A stretch of 31,511 nt of DNA, from assembly GCA_031549625.1 (NCBI GenBank), contig JAVBPK010000110.1:1-31511 (forward strand), written 5' to 3'. This stretch comes from JAISXK01 sp031549625. GTDB taxonomy: Bacteria; Bacillota; Clostridia; Christensenellales; CAG-138. Every line of letters starts with the position of its first letter. The first letter of the stretch is position 1. Positions 14,952 through 23,469 of the stretch are shown one piece after another. Under the pieces are notes generated by a model that was not told where the DNA came from, did no database searches, and was given only the letters and a program-made list of their open reading frames with translations. A program made the position numbers and the translations under genes.

Positions 14952-16841
14952 TCACGCTCCATGCGGTTTGCCGCTCATTTCCTGCGCCTTTCGCCACACG
15001 AGCAGCACGGCGATATCCGACGGTGAAACGCCGGGAATACGCGACGCCTGGCCGATGCTGTGCGGCCTTTGTTTCGCCAGCTTTTGCCGCGCCTCCATGC
15101 GCAGGCTGGAAATATCCAAATACGGCGCGTCTTCCGGCAATCCTGCGTCTTCCAGGCTCCGCATACGACGCACCTGCTCCTGTTGCTTTTCGATATAGCC
15201 GTCGTAGCGGGCAGCTATTTCTATCTGTTCCAGCGCGTCGGCGGGTAAATGCGGCAGGTCGTCATATACATGCGCCAAATCCGTATATGTGATGCTGTTT
15301 CGCTTCATCAAGTCGGAAAGTGGCACCCCTGTTTTCGCAGGCGGCTCACCCTTTTCGCACAAAAAGGCCTGCAGCCGTTCATCCGGCGGGGCAACACGGC
15401 GCAGCGCCAGCTTTGCCTCCGCTATGTATTCCTGTTTTTTCATAAGCGCGTCATAGCGTTGTTGGCTGATAAGGCCCGTGCGCATCGCCCGCTCCGTTAA
15501 GCGGATATCGGCATTGTCCTGCCGCAGCAGCAAGCGATATTCCGCGCGGGATGTCATCATGCGGTAGGGTTCGTCCACGCCCTTCACCGTCAAATCGTCT
15601 GCCAGCACGCCGATGTATGCCTCCGCACGCGACAGCAGCAGCGGCGGTTCGCTTTTTATGTATAGTCCCGCGTTTATGGCCGCGTATAATCCCTGCGCCG
15701 CCGCCTCTTCATACCCCGACGTGCCGTTTACCTGGCCGCCAAAGTATAGGCCCGCTATTTCCTTTGCGCCGAGGCAGGCATTTAAGGCCGTGGAATCGAT
15801 GCAGTCATATTCGATGGCATAACCGGGGCGCAGCACTTCGCAACGTGCCAGCCCCGCCATGGTGCGCAGCATTTCTATCTGCACATCGGCGGGCAGGCTC
15901 GTATTCATGCCCTGCGCGTACATTTCGTTTGTGCTTCTGCCTTCCGGCTCTATGAATATCTGATGCCGTTCTTTCTCCGAAAAGCGCACCACCTTATCCT
16001 CGATGGACGGGCAATAGCGCGCACCCGTGCCCTTTATCTCACCCGCATACAGCGGGGAGCGGTGCAGGTTATTTCGGATGACGGCATGCGTTTGTGAATT
16101 TGTATACGTAAGATAACAGGGCGATTGCGGAAAATCACGCGCGGGCGTCAAAAAAGAGAACGCGGGCATGGGCACGTCGCCTTGCTGTATTTCCATCTCG
16201 CCATAATCGAGCGACTTGCCGTTTATGCGCGGCGGCGTGCCCGTTTTAAAACGGCGAATGGTAAAGCCCAGTTCCGCCAGCGAATCCGTTAGCCCTTCCG
16301 CGCGCATCAGCCCCGCTGGGCCGCTTTGCTGTTGCCATTCCCCGATAAGTATGCGGCTTTTCAGATACACGCCCGTGCAAACCACGACCGCGCGGCAGTC
16401 GTACCGTGCGCCCGCCGCAGTTTCTATGCCAACCACTCTCGCGTTTTGCGTTAGTATACGCACGCATTCGCCCTGCAGCAGCGTGAGGTTTTCCTGTTCC
16501 TCCAATGTGCGCTTCATGCGCTCGTGATAGCGGCGCTTGTCCATTTGCGCGCGCAGCGAATGCACAGCGGGTCCCTTTCCCGTGTTCAGCATGCGCATTT
16601 GTATGAGCGTGTCGTCCGCAGCCAGCGCCATCTCGCCGCCCAGCGCGTCTATTTCGCGCACCAAATGCCCCTTGCTCGTGCCGCCTATGGCGGGGTTGCA
16701 GGGCATCAGGCCGATGCTGTCTAAATTAAGCGTAATCAAGAGCGTGGAAAGCCCCATGCGCGCCAGCGCCAGCCCTGCCTCCACGCCCGCATGCCCCGCG
16801 CCAAGCACGACCGCGTCGAATGTTCCCGCCAAAATAGGCAT
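14952..16841 (-). CDS. mnmG: tRNA uridine-5-carboxymethylaminomethyl modification enzyme MnmG
   Basis: MnmG (GidA) acts with MnmE to modify the wobble uridine of several tRNAs, using FAD and methylene-tetrahydrofolate. The 629-residue length is normal. The FAD motif VLGAGHAGVEAGLALARMG is at about residue 9, the CNPAIGGTSKGHLVREIDALGG signature near 48, GARYCPSIEDKVVRF near 275 and GQVNGTSGYEEAAAQG near 365. The start at 16841 follows AAGGGGGAA; a 48-residue upstream extension in frame is not MnmG-like. Its usual partner mnmE does not precede it here; instead the divergent T-box/trpB2 unit lies upstream. Confidence 0.97.
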   Translation of the reverse strand: MPILAGTFDAVVLGAGHAGVEAGLALARMGLSTLLITLNLDSIGLMPCNPAIGGTSKGHLVREIDALGGEMALAADDTLIQMRMLNTGKGPAVHSLRAQMDKRRYHERMKRTLEEQENLTLLQGECVRILTQNARVVGIETAAGARYDCRAVVVCTGVYLKSRILIGEWQQQSGPAGLMRAEGLTDSLAELGFTIRRFKTGTPPRINGKSLDYGEMEIQQGDVPMPAFSFLTPARDFPQSPCYLTYTNSQTHAVIRNNLHRSPLYAGEIKGTGARYCPSIEDKVVRFSEKERHQIFIEPEGRSTNEMYAQGMNTSLPADVQIEMLRTMAGLARCEVLRPGYAIEYDCIDSTALNACLGAKEIAGLYFGGQVNGTSGYEEAAAQGLYAAINAGLYIKSEPPLLLSRAEAYIGVLADDLTVKGVDEPYRMMTSRAEYRLLLRQDNADIRLTERAMRTGLISQQRYDALMKKQEYIAEAKLALRRVAPPDERLQAFLCEKGEPPAKTGVPLSDLMKRNSITYTDLAHVYDDLPHLPADALEQIEIAARYDGYIEKQQEQVRRMRSLEDAGLPEDAPYLDISSLRMEARQKLAKQRPHSIGQASRIPGVSPSDIAVLLVWRKAQEMSGKPHGA

Positions 16842-16945
16842 GCCGTTCCCCCTTGCCCGCATTTGCGCCGTTTGCTGCGGCGCAAAACAATTTCCAGTGC
16901 TGTTGCGCATCGCTTGCCGCTGCGCCTGCATCTTTCCAAGCAAAA

Positions 16946-16974
16946 AGTATAGCAGATATGAGCGCTGCAAACAA
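16946..16974 (-). promoter_or_regulatory. Promoter of the mnmG-rsmG(-noc) transcript
   Basis: Minus-strand TTGTTT (-35, 16974-16969), a 17-base spacer and TATACT (-10, 16951-16946), with TG just before the -10 (extended -10), fit a vegetative promoter. Transcription would start near 16939, giving a 5' untranslated region of about 100 bases before mnmG. Confidence 0.6.
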
Positions 16975-17021
16975 GTAAAAGCCACCTTTACACGTCACCA
17001 CGGCATTGTAAAATTTTGCTG

Positions 17022-17050
17022 TTGACAGCAGCGGCGTTATGGCATAAACT
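17022..17050 (+). promoter_or_regulatory. Promoter of the T-box/trpB2 transcript
   Basis: TTGACA (17022-17027), a 17-base spacer and TAAACT (17045-17050) form a good vegetative promoter. The transcript would begin near 17057 and enter the T-box leader. Confidence 0.65.
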
Positions 17051-17096
17051 GTTTTGTACATGGTTATGTAACAGGCATAGCCAAATCCAAATAAAC

Positions 17097-17357
17097 CGTT
17101 GAGTAAGAAGAGTACGTACCGGGATAGCTTACAGAGAGCCGTGATGGTGGAAATCGGCAGTGAATACCTGTACGGAATGGACTTATGAGGGCAGCCGAAC
17201 GGGCGCTATGCCGCCTTAGTAGTAGCTGACGGATTCCCTCCGTTACCATGGGGAAGGCCTGTGTTTGCAGGCATAGAGCAGGGCGCATCCGCGCCAATTT
17301 GGGTGGTACCGCAGAAGCAAAGCTTTTGTCCCTTACACAGGGATAAAGGCTTTTTTT
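17097..17357 (+). promoter_or_regulatory. Tryptophan-specific T-box riboswitch with terminator
   Basis: The leader has the canonical T-box order. Stem I has GTAAG pairing with CTTAT around the specifier loop, the AGAGAGCC bulge region (about 17132) and GGTGGAAATCGGC (about 17146). The specifier codon is TGG at 17178-17180, followed by A as usual. The T-box AATTTGGGTGGTACCGC is at 17296-17312. A terminator follows with a 15-bp stem including two wobble pairs (17319-17333 with 17339-17353) and a T run. Uncharged tRNA-Trp would stabilise the antiterminator and switch on the downstream trpB2 gene when tryptophan is scarce. Confidence 0.93.
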
Positions 17358-17393
17358 ATTTTAAAAAATATTCGTATTAGGAGGAAATCCATC

Positions 17394-18830
17394 ATGGCAC
17401 ACATTCCGCATCGTTTCTACTTAACAGAAGCACAGCTCCCCACCGCGTGGTACAATCTGCGCGCAGATATGAAGGAACAGCCCGCCCCCATGCTTTTGCC
17501 CGGCACCTTTCAGCCCGTGCAGGAACGCGACCTTTATCCTGTATTCTGTGAAGCGCTGGCGCATCAGGAACTGGACGCGCGCACGCGGTATGTCGATATC
17601 CCCGGCCCCGTCATGGATTTGTACCGCGTATACCGCCCTTCCCCTCTCGTGCGCGCGTATAATCTGGAAAAAGAGCTGGACACGCCCGCGAAGATTTATT
17701 TTAAATTCGAAGGCAACAACACGTCGGGCAGCCACAAACTGAACTCCGCCGTAGCGCAGGCTTATTACGCCAAGGCGCAGGGCCTGTCTTCACTTACCAC
17801 CGAAACGGGCGCCGGCCAATGGGGCACCGCCCTTTCCGAAGCCTGCGCCTATTTCGGCATTCCCCTCACGGTATACATGGTGAAAAGTTCCGCGCAGCAA
17901 AAGCCATACCGCAAGGCCATCATCGAAAGCTTTGGCGCCACTGTGCACGAAAGCCCCAGCATGACGACGCACGCGGGCCGCACTTTGCTCGCTGCCAATC
18001 CAGACGACGGCGGCTCTCTCGGCACCGCCATCTCCGAGGCTGTGGAACTCGCCGCCGGCAGCAGCGACTGCCGGTATGCGCTCGGCTCCGTGCTGAACCA
18101 AGTTCTGCTGCATCAATCCGTCATCGGGCTGGAAACCAAGCAGGCCATGGATTTACTGGGCGAATACCCGGACATCGTCATAGGCTGCGCCGGAGGCGGC
18201 AGCAATCTTGGCGGGCTTATCGCCCCCTATATGCAGGATAAACTATTAGGCAAATCGAACCCGCGCATACTCGCAGTAGAGCCCGTCTCCTGTCCGTCCC
18301 TTACGCGCGGCAAGTATGCGTATGATTTTTGTGATACAGGTAAAATCACACCTCTGGCTAAAATGTACACGCTCGGCTGCACGTTCTCGCCCCCGGGCAG
18401 CCATTCCGGCGGCCTTCGCTACCATGGCATGTCACCCATCCTTTCCAAACTGTATCACGATGGCCATATGGAAGCCACTTCCGTGGCCCAAACACGCGTA
18501 TTTGAAGCAGCCACGCAATTCGCCCGCTGCGAGACCATACTGCCCGCACCCGAATCCGCCCATGCCATCCGCGCCGCCATAGACGAAGCCCTCGCCTGCC
18601 GCGAAAGCGGCGAAGCAAAGACCATCCTTTTCGGCCTTACCGGCACGGGTTATTTCGATATGGCCGCCTACACCGCCTTCCACAAGGGAGACATGCGGGA
18701 TGTTATTCCCACCGACGAAGACCTGTTGCCCAGCCTGCTGCGTCTGCCCGACGTGCAGGAACCCGCCGTCGAACCGCTAGCAAGCTTTTTACAGCCGTCG
18801 GCCATACCGCAAGCTTCCGTCGGCAACTAG
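17394..18830 (+). CDS. trpB: Tryptophan synthase beta chain, TrpB2 type
   Basis: The 478-residue PLP enzyme carries the Schiff-base lysine in NNTSGSHKLNSA (about residue 114), TETGAGQWGTALS near 141, and the phosphate-binding GCAGGGSNLGG loop near 265. Its length, long N-terminal region (MAHIPHRFYLTEAQLPTAWYN) and substitutions match the TrpB2 branch, not the classical TrpB1 that pairs with TrpA. TrpB2 proteins condense indole with serine to tryptophan, often as indole-salvage enzymes. No trpA or other trp gene is adjacent. The start at 17394 follows AGGAGG. Control by a Trp T-box supports a real role in tryptophan supply. Confidence 0.95.
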   Translation: MAHIPHRFYLTEAQLPTAWYNLRADMKEQPAPMLLPGTFQPVQERDLYPVFCEALAHQELDARTRYVDIPGPVMDLYRVYRPSPLVRAYNLEKELDTPAKIYFKFEGNNTSGSHKLNSAVAQAYYAKAQGLSSLTTETGAGQWGTALSEACAYFGIPLTVYMVKSSAQQKPYRKAIIESFGATVHESPSMTTHAGRTLLAANPDDGGSLGTAISEAVELAAGSSDCRYALGSVLNQVLLHQSVIGLETKQAMDLLGEYPDIVIGCAGGGSNLGGLIAPYMQDKLLGKSNPRILAVEPVSCPSLTRGKYAYDFCDTGKITPLAKMYTLGCTFSPPGSHSGGLRYHGMSPILSKLYHDGHMEATSVAQTRVFEAATQFARCETILPAPESAHAIRAAIDEALACRESGEAKTILFGLTGTGYFDMAAYTAFHKGDMRDVIPTDEDLLPSLLRLPDVQEPAVEPLASFLQPSAIPQASVGN

Positions 18831-18952
18831 CTGAAAATTGCTTTGTTATTTTGTCTGTTTTTGTATTTTCATGCCGATCTCTGTGGTTTTGCTTATGTCT
18901 TCCATTTTTGGGGTAAGTATTAAGTAGTACCATTGAGACAGGAGGCCAGACC

Positions 18953-19309
18953 GTGCATAAACAGGCAAAACGCGCGCTGATTATCGGCAATATCACCAAA
19001 CCCGTTCAGCTAGCCCGCGTCGTGCCCCCCGATGTGGATCATCTGTATTACGAACCCGCCGCGTTTACGGGCAAGCTCGTGCGCGAATACGCACTCAAAA
19101 GCGGGCTTCCGGCTACAAAAAAGAACTGCGGACGCATCCGCAGCGAAGAACAGCGCGCACAGTTTTATGAGCGGATTTTACTGGAAGAAAACTGCGATGT
19201 GCTCATCGTGTTTTACCACGAGTTTACCTATGCGCTGGCGTATGCGTACGGCGCGGCGAAAGCAAGAAATATCCGCTGCACAAAGCGAAAGGTGCCTCTC
19301 TTGCCATAG
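18953..19309 (+). CDS. Small protein of unknown function
   Basis: A 118-residue ORF begins at GTG 18953 with a strong AGGAGG site 7 bases upstream, which supports it as a real gene. The N-terminus KRALIIGNITKPVQLARV and a later CDVLIVFYHEFTYALAYAYGAAKARNI segment suggest an alpha/beta nucleotide- or nucleoside-binding fold, but I do not recognise the family. It stands 122 bases after trpB2 and ends at a 9-bp inverted repeat AAAGCGAAA/TTTCGCTTT (19282-19290, 19310-19318) that could act as a weak terminator. The C-terminus (RCTKRKVPLLP) lies within that repeat, so it may be truncated relative to an ancestral protein. Confidence 0.6.
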   Translation: MHKQAKRALIIGNITKPVQLARVVPPDVDHLYYEPAAFTGKLVREYALKSGLPATKKNCGRIRSEEQRAQFYERILLEENCDVLIVFYHEFTYALAYAYGAAKARNIRCTKRKVPLLP

Positions 19310-19457
19310 TTTCGCTTTTGCTGAGGCGGCTCTCTTTTTCACCGCCCCGTTTTCCGCAGGTGTTTTTCAACTTAAGGTCGTCCGGCGTTTGCCTGGCGGC
19401 CTTTTTTGCTTTTTTGTGCCGTTTTACCCTTATTGGGAAGAATCTTGCCCTTGATAT

Positions 19458-19491
19458 TATTTTCCGCAAATATGTGCTAAAATGGAAAATA
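19458..19491 (+). promoter_or_regulatory. Candidate extended -10 promoter inside an inverted repeat, upstream of the second GntR gene
   Basis: TGC-TAAAAT (19475-19483) resembles an extended -10 element. It is framed by an 8-bp inverted repeat TATTTTCC/GGAAAATA (19458-19465, 19484-19491), which could be an operator for autoregulation. No good -35 is visible. Confidence 0.4.
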
Positions 19492-19513
19492 AAAATCAAT
19501 CTTGGGAGTTGCT

Positions 19514-20176
19514 ATGAAAGCGGACAAAAGGCAGGAGCAGGTCGCCTATATCTTTGATGACTTAAAAAAGAAGATCATACGCGGACAGTTAAAACAAAAT
19601 GAAAAACTTTCCGAGCTTGTGCTTTGCGAAATCTATTCTGTCAGCAGGCTTTATATCAAAGAAGTGCTGAAAATGCTCGACATGGAAAAACTGATTAACT
19701 ATGTACCGCGCAGGGGGTACCACATCGCCGGCATTTCCATGCATCTCATCAAAGAGATGGCGGCCATCCGCTATGCCTACGACTGCATCGCCTGCGAATA
19801 TTTCGCGAAATACGCTTCGCCGGATGAACTCGCCAAATTAGAAAAAATAGCGGATCGCATGAAGTTTTTTGGCGAACACCGGCGCGAAGACGACGTTCTG
19901 GACGAAGCCGTCAGCTTTTACGACCACGTTTATTCCGTTTGCCCCTTCGAACGCATTACCGATACGCTGAAAGGCATTTCAAGCTATATCGACTTGATAA
20001 AAAAGTTTGACGCGGATGAAGAAGGGTATTTTGAACGGGGCACATATGCCATCATCACTTTGACAAACGGCATAAAAGAAAAAGATTCGGAAAAAATCCG
20101 GCATGCGCTCTATTATCGGAATCACAGAGTACTCGATATGATTTTTGGATACGGCGCGGAAATGATTTACAAATAA
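19514..20176 (+). CDS. GntR-family transcriptional regulator, FCD-like (second)
   Basis: This 220-residue protein has a GntR winged helix at the N-terminus (VAYIFDDLKKKIIRGQLKQNEKLSE, then LCEIYSVSRLYIKEVLKMLDMEKLINYVPRRG split over residues about 35-68). The helical effector domain resembles FCD but is rather divergent. It has the local polarity of a specific regulator: it faces a convergent symporter-deacylase pair across a shared terminator. The start ATG 19514 has GGGAG 5 bases upstream; a TTG at 19502 is a poorer choice. I infer that it controls the deacylase operon, whose upstream region has palindromic ATATC motifs. Confidence 0.85.
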   Translation: MKADKRQEQVAYIFDDLKKKIIRGQLKQNEKLSELVLCEIYSVSRLYIKEVLKMLDMEKLINYVPRRGYHIAGISMHLIKEMAAIRYAYDCIACEYFAKYASPDELAKLEKIADRMKFFGEHRREDDVLDEAVSFYDHVYSVCPFERITDTLKGISSYIDLIKKFDADEEGYFERGTYAIITLTNGIKEKDSEKIRHALYYRNHRVLDMIFGYGAEMIYK

Positions 20177-20186
20177 CCCGAATAGC

Positions 20187-20220
20187 AAAAAAGCGCGTTT
20201 CGTTTGAAGCGCGCTTTTTT
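20187..20220. terminator. Bidirectional intrinsic terminator between convergent genes
   Basis: AAAAAAGCGCGTTTC pairs with GAAGCGCGCTTTTTT (15 bp, one wobble) around a GTTT loop. The A and T tracts on the two sides let it terminate both the GntR gene and the symporter operon, which end 10 and 12 bases from it. Confidence 0.9.
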
Positions 20221-20232
20221 TATTTGAATCAT

Positions 20233-21648
20233 CTACTTTTTCATTTTGTCAACGATTTCAAGTTGTTCTTTTGTCGCTCCGCCTTTGAAGTTCTTCAAGG
20301 CAATGTAGACAATGAACGTGATGGGCAGCGATATCAGCGCGGGATGTACCCCAAACGGGCGTTTTAACAACTCAAGCGCGAACGTGACGGCGCCACCTAT
20401 GAGCAGCGAATAAAATCCCGACGCGCTTCCGCCGGTTTTCGTAAATATGCCCATGTACATAGGCACCACTATGATACACATGATCGTGTATGCCATCATC
20501 AGCAACGTAATAACGGAAGGCACCAGCGTCGCCACAAGATACGCAACCGCGCCGCAGATCACGACAAACCATTTGCCAACCACGGCCTTCTTGTTTTCAT
20601 CCATCTCTTTATGCGTGATGACGTCCAACACATTCTGCACAAAACTCATGCCACAGCTAAGCAACAGGGAGTTGGCCGTTGTCAGCGTAGCGGCAACTAT
20701 AAGCCCCGTATAGAACAATGAAAAAGCGGGGCTGGATACCGTTTCCAGCAACTTGACGATGACGGAATCTTTCGCCACATCTCCCGGAAGCAGCACGCTG
20801 GCCGCCAGCCCGAGCAAGGGGATCATGATAACAAACAGAAGTATCTGGGAAACCATGTACCCAAGCACGGATTTTTTGGCATCGGCCGGCGTTTTACAGG
20901 CGCCGATGCGCTGGAAGAATGCCGCCTGGTTTACCAGATTCAAGCCAATGATAGATACTACGTTGCCCAGCATGACCTTGAACGGAATGGTGTTGTTAAA
21001 CGGCGAAAGCTTAACCGGGTCGACCTGGGAAAAGAATGCCGAAACACCGCCAATGTTGTTGATGGCTAGAACGCCCGCAATGCAAACGCCCACAAGAATA
21101 AGAACCGCCTGAATGGCGTCTGTGATGGCTACCCCGCGCAATCCGCCCACAATAGCCGTAAACACAAACAGCACTATGCCGATCAGCCTGCAAATGTTAG
21201 GGTCTATGCCTGTCGCCGCAGCGATGGAGCCCGCAAACGCGGCTGTCATGGCGCAAACCACGGCAAACTCAGCGATAATCATGATAATGCCGCCCACCGT
21301 GCGAGTGCCTTTGCCAAAGCGCGATTCGAGAATATCACCCACGGTATATCTGCCTAAGCCGTGGATTTTATCCGCGATACCGCCCACGATTATCGCCGCA
21401 ATAATCGTGCCCAGCCCAACCCAAATCCAAATAAGACCGTTTGCGTAATAGGATCCAACATAGCCGACTATCGTCCCGCCGCCGGTGAATGTTGCCAATA
21501 TGGTTCCGGCAACGACATACCAGGGCAATTTGCCTCCCGCAAGAAAGAATTCCTTGGATGTTTTGTTTTTTCTCCCGGTCCAAAAAATGATTGCGGATAT
21601 TACAATGAGGAAGCCGAAAATAAAAATGAGTTTCGATGTGCCAGTCAT
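20233..21648 (-). CDS. Sodium:solute symporter family (SSS) permease
   Basis: The 471-residue protein is highly hydrophobic with about 13 membrane segments. It matches the SSS family (segments TSKEFFLAGGKLPWYVVAGTILATFTGGG split near residues 30-60, and GLRGVAITDAIQAVLILVG near 170-190, the family signature region). It would import an organic solute with sodium. The neighbouring N-acyl-D-amino-acid deacylase suggests an acylated amino acid or a related compound as cargo, but that is inference. AAAGGAG lies 9 bases before ATG 21648 and only 3 before ATG 21654, so I prefer 21648. It ends in a shared terminator. Confidence 0.93.
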   Translation of the reverse strand: MTGTSKLIFIFGFLIVISAIIFWTGRKNKTSKEFFLAGGKLPWYVVAGTILATFTGGGTIVGYVGSYYANGLIWIWVGLGTIIAAIIVGGIADKIHGLGRYTVGDILESRFGKGTRTVGGIIMIIAEFAVVCAMTAAFAGSIAAATGIDPNICRLIGIVLFVFTAIVGGLRGVAITDAIQAVLILVGVCIAGVLAINNIGGVSAFFSQVDPVKLSPFNNTIPFKVMLGNVVSIIGLNLVNQAAFFQRIGACKTPADAKKSVLGYMVSQILLFVIMIPLLGLAASVLLPGDVAKDSVIVKLLETVSSPAFSLFYTGLIVAATLTTANSLLLSCGMSFVQNVLDVITHKEMDENKKAVVGKWFVVICGAVAYLVATLVPSVITLLMMAYTIMCIIVVPMYMGIFTKTGGSASGFYSLLIGGAVTFALELLKRPFGVHPALISLPITFIVYIALKNFKGGATKEQLEIVDKMKK

Positions 21649-21692
21649 TGCCATATACTCCTTTATTTTTTTTACACTGTTACGTGCAAAAT

Positions 21693-23255
21693 TCAGATTA
21701 TAGCGCCGTTGCAGACTCCCGTGTATTGCCCGTTATCCACCGCCAAAACGCCATTCACGCCAACATATTTTACGCAATCGCTCGTTTTGTTCGGTTCGTC
21801 GTATGTCGTAACGTCTTCGATATTTTCGTAGTCAAGCAGAACGAAATCCGCCTTTTTCCCGATCGTTATGGTTCCCCTGTCTAAAAGCCCGCAGCGCTGC
21901 GCCGCTTTGCCGGTCATCTTGTGCACTGCATCTTCTAATGTCAGCAGGCGCTTTTGCTTGTGATAATGCGCCAACACCCTGAAAAATGTGCCGACAAAGC
22001 GCGGGTGAGTCGCCTCGTTCAGGGAGGGCACGCCATCGCTTGCAATGATGGAAAGCGGATGACGCAATATCTGCTCTACGTCGAAGTCGTTCATGGTATA
22101 AAGTATCATCATGATGTTGTTTTGCTGTTCGAGAATCAGGGTTAAAGCGCAATCGATCGGTTCTACCTTGCGTTCGTTTGCGATTGCCTCGATGCTTTTT
22201 CCTACCAAGGCGCTATCCGCCGCAAAGGATATGATAATGCCATCCCATGTCGTCGCCATCGCCAGATTGTCGTAAGAATCGTCGTTTGCAAGAATCTTTT
22301 CTTTTATTTGCCTGTATTGCTCCGGGTCGCCTAGCCGCTCCAGCATCTCCCCCACTCCGCCCGCATGCGCGCTTGGGGGCAGTATAGCACTCAACTGCGT
22401 GCACCCGGAATTATACGGATACATATCGAACATCATATCGCAGCCATCCCGGCACGCTTCTTCGATTAAGCCAAGCGTTACGCTGCTAAGGCCTTTGTTA
22501 TCCATGCCCGCTATTTTGTGGTGCGCAATATGCATTCTAACGCCGGTCTTTTTCGCCAGTTCGATCATTTCACGCACAGATTCCACAACGCGTGAGCTTT
22601 CGTTGCGCATATGCACGGAAATTATTTTGTTATGCTTCTTTACGACCTCCGCAAGCGTGGCCAGTTCGTCAAATTCGGCAAATACGCCGGGCGGATAGAT
22701 GAGTCCGAGCGAAAGGCCGATTGCGCCTTCACAAAGCGCCTCCTCAAGCAAAGCTTTCATCGTCTCCATTTCTTCCGCCGTTGGGCGGCGGTTGTCCATG
22801 CCCATGGCGGCTATCCGGATCGCTCCATGCCCCACGCAAGACCCGAAGTTGATCGCTTGCTTCGCTTCGGAAACCGTGCTCATGAAATCTTTGAAGCTCA
22901 CCCAGTTCCAAGGCATATCGAAGCCACTGAATGTCGCCGCACAATATTTTTTCAGCAATTCGATATTCCCATTGCAGGGCGCCGGAGATATCCCGCAGTT
23001 GCCGCCAATTTCGGAAGTTATGCCCTGCCTCACCCTTAAAGAAGCCTTTGGGCTTGCAAACAACAGTCCTTCCGGATGGCAGTGCATATCTATAAACCCC
23101 GGCGTCAACAAAAGCCCGCTTGCATCAATCGTATGGCGCGCTTCCGCCTGCCCGCAATCGCAAAACACTCCGTCTTTTATGCCGATGTCGCCGATATACG
23201 AGGGTTTTCCAGTTCCATCGACTATTTTCGCGTTTGTAATAAAAATATCCAACAT
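21693..23255 (-). CDS. N-acyl-D-amino-acid deacylase (D-aminoacylase) family amidohydrolase
   Basis: The 520-residue amidohydrolase shows the D-aminoacylase pattern: LLLTPGFIDMHCHPEGL (metal His residues, about 57-59), the GGNCGISPAP segment with the family Cys near 92, VHMRNES near 215, and MHIAHHKIAG with further metal His residues near 245. ASDGVPSLNEATHPR carries the catalytic Asp near 408. It hydrolyses N-acyl-D-amino acids, or related cyclic amides, to the free D-amino acid. ATG 23255 has GGAG about 5 bases upstream. It is the first gene of a two-gene unit with the symporter, 44 bases apart, which suggests uptake and deacylation of one substrate. Confidence 0.92.
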   Translation of the reverse strand: MLDIFITNAKIVDGTGKPSYIGDIGIKDGVFCDCGQAEARHTIDASGLLLTPGFIDMHCHPEGLLFASPKASLRVRQGITSEIGGNCGISPAPCNGNIELLKKYCAATFSGFDMPWNWVSFKDFMSTVSEAKQAINFGSCVGHGAIRIAAMGMDNRRPTAEEMETMKALLEEALCEGAIGLSLGLIYPPGVFAEFDELATLAEVVKKHNKIISVHMRNESSRVVESVREMIELAKKTGVRMHIAHHKIAGMDNKGLSSVTLGLIEEACRDGCDMMFDMYPYNSGCTQLSAILPPSAHAGGVGEMLERLGDPEQYRQIKEKILANDDSYDNLAMATTWDGIIISFAADSALVGKSIEAIANERKVEPIDCALTLILEQQNNIMMILYTMNDFDVEQILRHPLSIIASDGVPSLNEATHPRFVGTFFRVLAHYHKQKRLLTLEDAVHKMTGKAAQRCGLLDRGTITIGKKADFVLLDYENIEDVTTYDEPNKTSDCVKYVGVNGVLAVDNGQYTGVCNGAII

Positions 23256-23325
23256 TTCTGCTCCGAAAAGGCAATAATGATTTTTAATGCCATATTAGGT
23301 ATCTATTTTTTGATTTGATATTTGC

Positions 23326-23353
23326 ATTTTACCATATATCGCAAAAATGTCAA
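23326..23353 (-). promoter_or_regulatory. Promoter of the deacylase-symporter operon with ATATC palindromes
   Basis: Minus-strand TTGACA (23353-23348), a 16-base spacer and TAAAAT (23331-23326) form the promoter. GCGATATATGG (23342-23332) fills the spacer, and GATATTTGATATC (about 23382-23394) lies just upstream. Both are plausible GntR operator halves. Confidence 0.55.
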
Positions 23354-23438
23354 CACCAATTTTGTTTTTATACACCTATTACGATATTTGATATCTATTT
23401 ATACGTATAGAGAAGCATTCGGAGAATTTTCGCAAATA

Positions 23439-23468
23439 AGACCACCGGCATGGCTGTACCGGTGGTCT
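23439..23468 (-). terminator. Hairpin, possible terminator of the pyr operon
   Basis: A perfect 10-bp inverted repeat AGACCACCGG/CCGGTGGTCT with a 10-base loop is followed on the minus strand by TTATTTG. It lies about 370 bases beyond pyrE, past the hairpin-rich repeats, so it may end the pyr transcript; the T run is weak. Confidence 0.4.
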
Positions 23469-23469
23469 G

